DNA of 64,000 nt from Cymodocea nodosa (taxonomy: Eukaryota; Streptophyta; Magnoliopsida; Alismatales; Cymodoceaceae), in the NCBI GenBank assembly GCA_036874045.1, contig CM072343.1, positions 6,778,001 through 6,842,000 on the forward strand, read 5' to 3'. Shown here piece after piece: positions 54,986 to 64,000 of the stretch. How positions within the stretch are numbered: the first letter of the stretch is position 1; every line of letters starts with the position of its first letter. The notes below the pieces were generated by a model. The model made no database searches. It was not told the origin of the DNA and saw only the letters and a program-made list of their open reading frames with translations. Made by a program: the position numbers and the translations under genes.

Positions 54986-56994
54986 ATTGTCTTGTTCATT
55001 GCATAACATTTTGGTTTGTTATAAGGTAGTTTTAGAATTTAATTTCAAACAAACAAAATCTATTTTCGAATTATTGTTTTTTGGTAGTTAAGAATTTATG
55101 AAAATTTGATTTTTATTGAAGTCAATTTACTTAAGAAAAATTCAGAAAAGGTTACCTAAGGAAAGTTAATTTGATTCAATATGAGTGCCAATTGTATTTT
55201 TGTTACTTATGTATATGCCCTTGTAGAGATTTTAACTGGAAAATGCATAGAAAGTATGTATTGTTTATTAAAGGAAAGTTATTAACATACTGTTAGAAAA
55301 ATTAAGTCTTGCGGTTGTCTCTTATTCAATTTACTATCTTATTTTATTGTTTATCTACAATTGCTTGAGTAATTAAGTCCATTGGGGGATCTTAAACCCT
55401 AGTCACTTGAACCAACTGGTTTGGGATGTGCTGACTGAAAACTCATTTTACAAGTAATTCAGATTCTATTTAAGTTATAAAATAAATAAAAATTTATTAC
55501 CTATTCTCATTTATCATTGAGTAACTGGTTATCTTTCCCCTAAGCAAGTGATTGTGATCATGTAAAAAGATGATATTGTGGGAGGTAATACATAAAATAT
55601 ATATGTATAAATTAAAAAAAAAAGAAGGAGGCAATGTACTCAAGCTTAATTTCTTTTACACGTGTGATAACAATCCTGCCATACTCTATGCATATAATTT
55701 TTGTTATTTTTCTTTGTTATTATCTATTCTTTACAAATAATGTAATGCATTTATTTTCTTAAGTTCGTGTACTCATTATTGAATTCTTTTAAGTTACCTA
55801 AAGGTATATCTCTATGAATTTTCTTTTGTAAATTGAATAAGATAAAAGCCAGAAAGTCTAAATTGTTAAATCTACTACTTATTTCTGTATTTAAATTTTT
55901 AAAAAAAATAGAGAGACTCAAATCTATTTAGGGCTTGGCAACCTAGTTTAAGTACGCTAGATTTTAAATTTAAATGACACATCTATTTAAGGCTTAGCAA
56001 CCAACTTAAGTCAGCTACTCTTGGACTTTAATGACAAATCTATTAGGGTTTGGCAACCTAGTTTAAATATGCCATAGATTCTCTAGACTACATTTATGTA
56101 GGGGGAGAAATTTATCATATAAGAATTCAACCATTATGAATTATTATATACTGTAATGAAAGAATCTACATAATCTCAGGAAATTAACATTATTTAAGTA
56201 CATTTCTGAACTGTCGGTGAATTACAGGCTTTTTAATTCTTAAATATCTGAATTTTCTGTTGTTTCAGAAAGTTATATTGTATGTACCGGACAGTTATGT
56301 TTTTAAATGATTAGAGAATATTTTATTATTTCCTAATGTACACATGTTGACACCTTAATGCATGACTTAAGTGAATGTTCGGTAAGTTATCTAGTAACTC
56401 TCTGAAATGTATCTAAGCATCGGATAGTTAGGTTTGTAAATATTCAAAATATCTGAACTTCTTAAGTTAGAATTATGCACGTGTTGAATTTAATTGCTTT
56501 ATTCTGTCTCATGTTGAAACTTGAATAGTTATTCTTAAGTCTTCGACTTTTTCACATATCCATTCGAAAAACTCGAATAGTTAACTTAATATTACTATTT
56601 TTTTTAAACAACTTAAAATCTGACAATAACTATTCTAGTTTGTCATATAGTTATGTGCTTTACTGCTCTCAAAACTTGAATAGTTATCATAAGTCTCTGA
56701 GTTTTCTCATTTTTACTTAGCTAGTATTTATTTTCTTTACACGAACAGTTACGCTAAGTATTTTGCTTTTGTCGGTTGTAAAACTTGTACAGTTATTGTA
56801 AGCATTTGAGTTATTTATCAGTAACAGATCTTATATTTATGATTTCAATGATTGAATCTGTTTATCCATTTATAAACTCGAAGAGTTATAAACGTTTTAC
56901 TAACAACCTTTCGTGTTTCTACCTTGGTAAAACCCTAGTTTCACAATCTTTACTTCCACTAAGTTCTACAATGAATAGTGAAGATTAATCGACA
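54986..56994 (+). promoter_or_regulatory. Spacer of Cop-4: tandem repeat, PPT-like tract and Athila U3-like segment
   Basis: No gene for 2 kb. A threefold ~58-base repeat with GGCTTGGCAACCTAGTTTAA (55921-56080) is followed by TGTAGGGGGAG (56097-56107). The next segment, 56185-56450, is clearly homologous to Athila LTR U3 (Ath-4 24350-24670), sharing ACATTTCTGAACTGTCGGT and ATGCATGACTTAAGTGAA, and 56500-56900 resembles the GAACAGTTAT repeats of the Ath-1 LTR. A TATA-like TTATAAAC lies at 56886-56893, about 100 bases before the env-like ATG. Promoter use is inferred. Confidence 0.62.
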
Positions 56995-59636
56995 ATGTCA
57001 GGATGTGGACGAGGATGTGGTGGAATGACAAAAGTGCAGAAAAGAGAGATGGAACTTCAGAAGATAGAAAGTGAGATCAAAGACATTTACTCAAGGTATA
57101 CTTTTTCTAATGAAATACTACATGAAATTAGAAAAGCTGTTCAAGACGAGAAAAATTTTTGTTGGAAATTTATTCAAAATTATGTTGAAACAAAGTTTAG
57201 ACTAAAATAGACTGAACTTTCCACATTACAACTATGGAAACGAACTTTACAACCTAACCCTATGGTTGTTACAACTTCTGGACATGTACTTGAAAAATTG
57301 ATACAGTCTATCACTTATTATGGAAAGAAATGAGGACCAATGATAGAAAATGCTAACAAGGAATTAGAGTCTTTGTATTCCCAACATTATTTTCCCCCGG
57401 CTGTTTTAGACGACATTCAACAATTTATTGATGAACAGAAAACTACCATTTAGAAAATGGGTCTTCGTAGTGAAGGACAAAAAGTTTATCAACTAAAAAT
57501 GGCAAAGGTTGAGAGCTTAAAACTCTATATTCCATTATTACCACCTAGGCATCATGGTGAAGGACCACCAAGACCACAGGTGCCTTTAACAGGAGAAATT
57601 AAGAAAACTTTAGAACCTCCTAAACAACCAGAAACACTGCAGACATATAGTTAGAAAAAGAAGAAGACATTAGAATATTTTGGACTGACTACAGGTGTAC
57701 AAGGCATATTGCAACAAAAAGAAGAATTGTTGAAAAATGGAAAACTCTATTCCATTGCACAAGCTGGATAGGATTTTGTTTTAGGAATCCCAGTAGATGT
57801 GACAATCGGATTACAAGCATACACTCTAAGGTATTGTGTCACATTAGTGCATAATGTTTCTTTTAATACAATGGATAGTTTTTCACAACATGCTGCAAGC
57901 CAACATTCTTTTCCTACGGAAAGAGAACATGTAGGAAATTTTGATGATATATATATAAATGATATCAATCTTAATGATATTTTTGATGACATAGACATTG
58001 AGTCTATGAATTTTGATGATATTTCATCTGAAGAGGAATGTACGGCTATTCTTCCTCTTATTGTTTCTCCGATAGAGACTTTTGAGTTTTGGTATAGTTG
58101 CTTATACTATAGTTTATACATGTGGTTATGTCTGTTATAGTATACAATATATTTGTTGATAAATGTATATAATCAACAAACTACATAGTTATAAATAGAA
58201 TATAACACTACCAATGTCTCAATTATAGAAATTTCAGAAATACAAGATGATTCTATTATACAGACAGATATAGAACATTCTTTCATATAGAGACAATTGT
58301 TATATAGACCAATTATCGACATAAATGTTGCTGATAGATAGAATAATATAGAGACTATTGATACTGATATGTTTTAAGAAGTACAAATAGAGGAAATTCA
58401 GTAGATTATTGATATGACAATGTTTCAGACATTTATACTAGCTTTGATAGAAATTCCACCAGTTCTGAAAATATAGATGTTGCTAATAATGTTGAAACAA
58501 GTCCCAGATCAGAACATCATGACAGGAAAATACCTAATCCTGAACATAATTTAGACGAAAATACATTATTATGGTTCAGAAATAGTTCTTGTTATGAAAA
58601 ATTTCAAACATATAGAACTTTTATAGTTTTATATTCAAGACCAGTTAAGTTTGAAAGGATGGCACATATACGAGAAATGTTTGAATTTCAAGGCTTGTTG
58701 ACTCTACTTCCACAATAGCTAGGCCATTTAGTTATACCAGAACTTATAAGTTGTTTTTACTCAAACTTAATAGTGGAAGAAGGTATTCCTATTTCCAATA
58801 TACAAGACTTCGATATATATTTAACTCCAGAATTACTTTATCAAGTACTCGATCTGAAAAATGGAGTTAAATTATTAGAAAGAAAACAGGTGTATCAGTT
58901 GGGATGGGACATTAAAAGTTTAACCAAAGATCTGACTGCCAACAATCCAATGAGATTACTAAATGATTTAAATGGCCAAGCATGTTTTATTGCAAAAATA
59001 CTGCATGCTTCACTCTTTCAAAGGTTTGGTCATGGTGCAGAAGTTGGCAGATGCTATCTTTATGCTACATATGCATTAATTAACCATATACAAGTAAACT
59101 AGTATGATATTTTCGTTTCTTATATCTTAAACTTGCAGAGTAAATTATTTTATGGTGACACACTTTTGAGACTTGTGGCAAGTCAAACAGATATTACACC
59201 TTGGCCACAGAAAAGATTAAAATCAAGATCTTTCTTTGCAAAGGAACTACAAAAATACCAGGAAGTAGATGCACCTATAATTTGACAGCAGCAACAACTA
59301 TAGGATTGGCAAAATCAGTCACAACAGCAACAGCAATAGTCGACACAGTTTTTAGAACAACAGCAACATACAAATACAAATACAGTTATACATACAGATA
59401 CAAATCTAGGTATACATACAAATACACATATAGAATTACATATAGACATAAATACTAACTTTTTACAGCAACCGTCACAAGTTTCACATTCTGATTTAGA
59501 TCAAGCAATAATTGATTAGATCAACAGAGTAAGTACAGAAATTGCAAGGCAAATTTCAAATACTCTGATCAATCTTTTTCGAAGACAAAGAGGGTGTGAT
59601 TATACAAATTATGTATTGCATGTTAATTTATTGTAA
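56995..59636 (+). pseudogene. Env-like / plant transposon-protein gene of Cop-4
   Basis: ATG at 56995 (MSGCGRGCGGMTKVQK). About 880 codons with many stops. The N-terminal part is basic and helical, then Pro-rich (57457-57654), then very acidic with FDDIDIESMNFDD (57799-58080). The conserved domain runs from about 58600 (RPVKFERMAHIREMFEFQGL) through 58773-59102 (LTPELLYQVLDLKNG, LLNDLNGQACFIAKILHAS, YATYALINHIQVN) to KLFYGDTLLRLVASQ. A Gln-rich and Thr/Asn-repeat tail follows to 59636. It is homologous to the genes in Cop-2 and in the Athila elements. Function unknown. Confidence 0.82.
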
Positions 59637-59924
59637 TTTGTTATCAAAACTTACTTATGTAATCTTTGTAAACCGTTTACTGCATTTAATGATCATATAT
59701 TCGTTTTTAACAATTTGTGTTTAAAACAGTTTTATTTAAACAATTTATTCTTATCCACGACAGTTATGCATGTTTTAAAATAAAAAACAATGTCTTTTTG
59801 AACGATATATACTTAGCAAACTTTTTCTTCCTTACATTTTATTTACTTTTTTATAATGCCAAAAAGGGGGAGAAGATAGATTATTTGACTTATTAGGTTT
59901 TGACATCATCAAAAAGGGGGAGAT
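59637..59924 (+). other. 3' end of Cop-4 with two polypurine tracts
   Basis: Noncoding. AAAAAGGGGGAGA occurs twice, at 59861-59873 and at 59911-59924, the second directly before the LTR. The inverted pair CATCATCAAAA and TTTTGATGATG brackets the second tract. Confidence 0.85.
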
Positions 59925-59996
59925 TGTTAGGAATTTTGTTTTGATGATGAATGCTTTATTAAAGTTTTTAAATAAGTCTAAATAATATTTTCTAAG
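59925..59996 (+). repeat. Start of the 3' LTR of Cop-4
   Basis: TGTTAGGAATTTTGTTTTGATGATG and following sequence, 72 bases, directly after the polypurine tract. Interrupted by Cop-5; the rest should lie beyond the window. Confidence 0.8.
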
Positions 59997-61582
59997 TGTT
60001 GAGTATTTTTGTTTTGATGATGTGTGCTGAATGAAAATAATCATATTTGCTCAATTACTATTGCTTGTGAAAAGAAATTAAAATCATCAATTAATACAGA
60101 AAAAGCTTACTGATATAAATACTTGTCTGTATTGGATCTGAAGTTAATATCTAGTCGTTTCGTTGCATTAATTTCTCATTTAGCTAAACGTTAAGTTAAT
60201 GTGTGTTTTTATTGAAAAGCATGATATGTTTTAATGTTATATCTTCTGTATTATGAACAATGCACGTTTAGACAACTCGTTAAGTTAGAGTTTTGTTTGT
60301 ATAGAGGTCACGTGAGAACTCGTTAAGTTAGAGGCTTAAAGGTTAAAATAGGTCACGTGATAACTCGTTAAGTTAGTGAGTAAAAGAAGAGACAAACTCG
60401 TTAAGTTAGTGTTATACACGTGGTGAAATTATAAGTTACGAATGTTGTATTGTATCACGTGAGGTGCACATGTTTAACTCGTTAAGTTAACATAACTAAA
60501 CACGTTGAGTTGCTATATTGAACACTAAGGCAACTTGTTAGGTTAGCGTTATAAACTTAAGTTGTTATTTTTGCACGTGGTAAAATTCTTATTATAAAAA
60601 CATTTGTTTATTACTGGTTCGTTGAGTTATCATAACACAACAGAAATGGTTCGTTGAGTTATCATAACACAACGGAGATGGTTCGTTGAGATAGCATAAC
60701 ACCACGGACTTAGTTCATTGAGTTAGCTACAGTACTTGTCACGTGAAATGGCACATGAGGAACTCGTTAAGTTATATATATACTTGTGTTACTCGTTTAC
60801 TTAACATTAAAGTAATGACTTCTTATTACACTAATGAAAAACTTTTGGACGAGAAAGTTTATTTTGCAGGAAATTTTTCAGAGATCCAAGACTAATGATT
60901 AAAGAAAATTTGAAATATAAACGTGGGTTAGAACGTGTGTATTTCGATGTAGGAAAAAGAAAAGACGTTGAGAAGTGGAAAACTAGTAGTGGTTAAACGT
61001 GAAGGATATGCATGAAATGAAGATATAGCATAAAGGCATAGAATTCTCGTTGATCAATTTATCCTTGCACACAAAATGAAAAATCTTTTCAAGGATCAAA
61101 CCATCCCTGCACGCCAAAAGAAAAATCTTTTTCAAGGATCAAAAACACCTTCTCGGGGAAAATCTCTCAAGTGGAAGAAAGTTCAATGAAGCATAAAAAG
61201 GTAAGATTTTTGTCACTGAAGATTTGAAGTATTAGAAGAAAGCAAATTCGGTGAAGCATGAAAAGACAAGATATTCGTCACTGAAGAATTGCTGAAGAAG
61301 AAAAAGAAGAAGAAGAAAGATCTCAAACAGGGAGAAAAGTTTTAAATTCTGCAAATTAGTTTTCTCTGTTTGTAGTTATGAAATTGTTTAGATGATACAT
61401 GGTATCGAAATATAATTGCATCTACAATTTCTGAGGAGAATTGAATTGTATATTGTAATTGAAACCTTAAATAAAAATGATTTTATGAAAACAATGTCTC
61501 GACTTGTTTTTGAGATTTAAAGTTTCAATTATATTAAAGATACACAATTCACCCCCCTCTTGTGTAGCCATATGATCCTAAA
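59997..61582 (+). repeat. 5' LTR of Cop-5
   Basis: TGTTGAGTATTTTTG to about GATCCTAAA. U3 has the AACTCGTTAAGTTA array with CACGTG boxes (60270-60480) and three TCGTTGAGTTA or TCGTTGAGATA motifs (60615-60700). Highly similar to the solo LTR at 6091-7842. Confidence 0.93.
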
Positions 61583-61583
61583 G

Positions 61584-61595
61584 TGGTATCAGAGC
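61584..61595 (+). other. Primer binding site of Cop-5 (tRNA-iMet)
   Basis: TGGTATCAGAGC, the standard Ty1/copia site complementary to initiator tRNA-Met, right after the LTR. Confidence 0.95.
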
Positions 61596-61781
61596 GTTGT
61601 TAATAATCTTTGATATAAAATCGATACCAACTTATTTAATATCATTGCTTATTCTACCTTCCTTGTTTTTAAACAGAAATTAATATCTGAGCATATGTTT
61701 AACTTTCTTGATTTAAGGCTCAAATTGTTTTAAAGTTTTTAGATTGTTTAAAATCAAATAGGTTGAAAAATCTAAGGTAAA

Positions 61782-63213
61782 ATGGCTACTGGAAATGGTA
61801 ATTTTTCTTTATATGAAGGCTAAAATCTTAATCGTCCTCCTTTATTTGATGGAATACATTTTGAATATTGGAAATATAGGATGACTGTTTTTCTTCAAAG
61901 TATAGATCATAAGTTGTGGTTCATGATTTCTAAACCATATACTCCGTTAACTACTCCTTATAATACTTGGACAATTACTGAAAAAGAAAATGAAACTCTG
62001 AATGCTAAGGGCTTAAATATTTTATTTTGTACATTGAGTTATGAATAGTTCAGTAAAGTGTCGGCATATAAATATGCTTATGAGGTGTGGCATGCATTAG
62101 AAGTTTCACATGAAGGTACTTCTCAAGTTAAAGAGACTAAAATAAACATGTTGATTCATAAGTATGAACTCTTTAAGATGCATGAAGACGAAAATATTTC
62201 TGAGATGTTTTCCAAATTTCTTGATATCATAAACTCTTTAAAATGTTTAGGAAAGAATTTTGAACATAAGGATTTGGTGAGGAAAATTCTCAGATCCCTA
62301 AGTTCTAAATGGTCTTAGAAAGTAACATCAATTCAGGAATCACGAGATTTAAATGTTTATACTATGAATGAACTTATAGGAAATTTAACAGCTTATGAAG
62401 TTCAATTAAATGAATCACTGAGTCACAACAAACTAAAAATGAAGAAAGAAATAGCCTTCGAAATTAATTCAGATTCTGATATATCTACTGATTCTGACGA
62501 GGATTTGATTTTGTTGACTAGGAAATTCAAGAAAGCATGGAAAGCTAGGAAACAGCAAAGGAACAAAAATGATAAACCCTCAACGTCAAAATCATTGAAT
62601 GACAAGAATTCTTCATCCAGAAAGTATGTATGTTACAACTGTAAGAAACCTGGACATCTTTCTCCAGATTGTCCTATGAGGAAAAATAAAAAGCAAAGTA
62701 GGACAAATCAGAAGAAGACGGCTTAGAAAACTCAGAAAAAGTTTTACAAGAAAAAGGCTTTGAAGGTCACTTGGGATGTCACATCTGAAGAGTCTGAATT
62801 TGAGGAATCAGCATCAAAATCTTCACATTTAGAAGGAGAACAAGAGTTAGAAGACGTTGCTCATGAGTGCTTCATGGCAGATGAGTCTGAGGTAATATCT
62901 GATCCTGAAAGTCATTCAGATTTCAACTTTGATAAATTATTATGTGCTTAGCATGCATTATTACAAAAACTTAAAGTATGTAAACTGGAAAATAAGAATA
63001 TTAGAAAATCTTCATCCATTATGGAAGAAGAAAATTGTTTCCTGTCTACTACTTTAGAAAAGTTTAAATGTGATAATGAAAATCATGCTAGAGATTTGCA
63101 AAAATTTAGATTTAATGAATGTATCTTGCATGAACAAATACAGAATATAAATGCTGAAAAATTAAAGATAGAATCTGAAAATGAAATGTTGAGAAACAAT
63201 ATAAATGAACTTT
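61782..63213 (+). pseudogene. Gag of Cop-5
   Basis: MATGNGNFSLYEG, stop, NRPPLFDGIHFEYWKYRM (the UBN2-type gag N-terminus of copia elements), a stop near 62047, and 62058-62318 with KETKINMLIHKYELFKMHED. After another stop, 62364-62726 has acidic and basic stretches and the zinc knuckle CYNCKKPGHLSPDC. 62760-63213 is acidic, then coiled coil. The stops TAA, TAG, TAG sit where CAA or CAG codons are expected. The end appears fused by a deletion to KNMFGLDYTTS. Confidence 0.9.
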
Positions 63214-64000
63214 AAAAATATGTTTGGTCTTGATTATACTACATCTGAAAACAAAAAGAATGATTGCAAAAGCAATAATGCTATATGTGAGTATGAAGCT
63301 AATGATAAATCAATAGTACTTACAACTAATAAGAATATAAATGATAATGTTAAACTATTTTTAAACAAAAAGAAGAAATATGCGTTTAATGAACTTGGTC
63401 CTCAACAACATTGGGTACCAAGAAAAAGTTTTTCTTAATTTGTGTTGCAGGAGGAAACAACATCAAAATGGATCTTGGATAGTGAGCGTCAAGTCACATG
63501 ACTGGACAAAAAAGTCTATTACAAAATTTTACAAATACCATGAAAGGAAGTGTAACATTTGGAAACAAAAGCAAAGATAAAATTATAGGTATGGGCAATG
63601 TTCAAATAACTCCTACTTGTGTTATTTCGAATGTACTATATGTAGAAAACCTAGGATTTAATTTGCTGAGTGTCATAAAACTAACTGAAAATGGATATTA
63701 TGTAGTGTTTGAAGATAATGTACGCAAAATAATTGATAAAAATACAGATAAAATTAAGTTTATTGCTAAAAGAAAAGGTTCAGTATGTATTTTATCTTTA
63801 CCTTCTGGTGCAGTTGATTTAAATTCATGTTTGCTAGCTGAAACTAGTGATGCATATCTATGGCATAGAAGGATTGAGCATATAAATATGAGACTGTTAC
63901 AAAAACTATCTAGAAAACATTTAGTGAGAGGTTTACCAAAGATTAAATACTCAAAGAACTTTATATGTGATGCATGTTAGTTAGGTAAACTTCACAAAAA
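63205..64000 (+). pseudogene. Protease start and GAG-pre-integrase region of Cop-5
   Basis: 63205-63438 reads KNMFGLDYTTSENKKNDCKS to QQHWVPRKSFS. Then TSKWILDS marks the protease active-site start; the usual DSGCSRHMTG is damaged by a small indel near 63480-63500. 63498-63980 has the rest (NLLSVIKLTENGYYVVF) and the GAG-pre-integrase HHCC region: LWHRRIEHINMRLLQKL and FICDAC. A TAG follows where CAG is expected. Integrase proper lies outside. Confidence 0.9.

Larger units (their letters stand above)
54553..59996 (+). mobile_element. Cop-4: SIRE-like copia element, 3' half
   Basis: RNase H, long spacer, env-like gene, polypurine tract and the first ~72 bases of the 3' LTR, where Cop-5 is inserted. 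Its RT fragment is at 39069-39374; about 75 codons between the two were lost at the Ath-5 joint. The LTR start (TGTTAGGAATTTTG) differs from that of Cop-1/2/5, so this is a related but separate family. Confidence 0.87.
59997..64000 (+). mobile_element. Cop-5: SIRE-like copia element, 5' part
   Basis: 5' LTR, tRNA-iMet primer site, gag with zinc knuckle, protease start and GAG-pre-integrase region, running off the right edge. Same family as Cop-1 and Cop-2. Inserted in the LTR of Cop-4; the left flank is CTAAG. Confidence 0.92.

Noticed and set aside
56995..59636. True viral-type envelope protein in copia or Athila elements
   Set aside because: I see no signal peptide, no clear transmembrane helix and no cleavage site; the protein is acidic, Gln-rich and partly coiled coil. 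'Env-like' is kept only for its position after Pol.

Overview
The window is plant nuclear DNA: AT-rich, repeat-dense and apparently without a free-standing host gene. Essentially every base can be assigned to nested LTR retrotransposons of two superfamilies. The signs are eukaryotic LTRs with TG...CA ends, tRNA-Asp-type and tRNA-iMet-type primer binding sites, Athila-type (Ty3/gypsy) and SIRE-like and Tnt1-like (Ty1/copia) polyproteins, a plant-type F-box gene, GT-AG introns and many premature stops. It looks like pericentromeric or heterochromatic DNA of a large-genome flowering plant; I cannot name the species. All element names here (Ath-1 to Ath-5, Cop-1 to Cop-5) are my own labels.

Layout. 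Ath-1 (minus, 1-10675) runs off the left edge. It has its 5' LTR at 8660-10675 and a copia solo LTR (Cop-1, 6091-7842) inside its gag tail. It sits in the reverse transcriptase of Ath-2 (plus, 10676-21271). Ath-2 ends at an inverted junction with Ath-3 (minus, 21272-24205 continuing at 35889-37707). Ath-4 (plus, 24206-35888, near-matching 5-bp target duplication) is inserted in the env-like gene of Ath-3. Ath-4 is itself split by Cop-2 (minus, 27480-34070), and sequence from inside Cop-2 into the 3' LTR of Ath-4 has been deleted. Cop-3 (minus, 37708-39068, another copia lineage) sits in the integrase of Ath-3. It abuts, head-on, a piece of Cop-4 (plus, 39069-39374, resuming at 54553-59996). 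Ath-5 (minus, 39375-54552), the best preserved Athila-like copy, is inserted in Cop-4. Cop-5 (plus, 59997 to the right edge) is inserted in the 3' LTR of Cop-4.

The unusual system is the layout of the Athila-like family, shown by Ath-2 and Ath-5 and partly by Ath-3. The order is LTR, PBS, a short gag tail with a CCHC knuckle, PR, RT, RNase H, INT, a spacer with a TATA box, an env-like gene (the 'putative plant transposon protein' type), a second spacer with a TATA box, the gag capsid core with an intron after a six-codon leader, another intron, an F-box gene, an internal polypurine tract, conserved noncoding sequence, a terminal polypurine tract and LTR. Gag is thus split, with its core moved to the 3' end beside a captured F-box gene. 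The F-box reading frame is uninterrupted in Ath-5 although most other genes there are decayed.

The copia elements Cop-2 and Cop-4 carry a homologue of the same env-like gene. Upstream of it lies sequence closely related to the Athila 3' noncoding region (Cop-2) or Athila LTR U3 (Cop-4). This points to module exchange between Ty3/gypsy and Ty1/copia in one genome. A short inverted motif, TTGAGTTA facing TAACTCAA, recurs in the LTRs and in front of nearly every internal gene, as if each internal gene had its own U3-like promoter.
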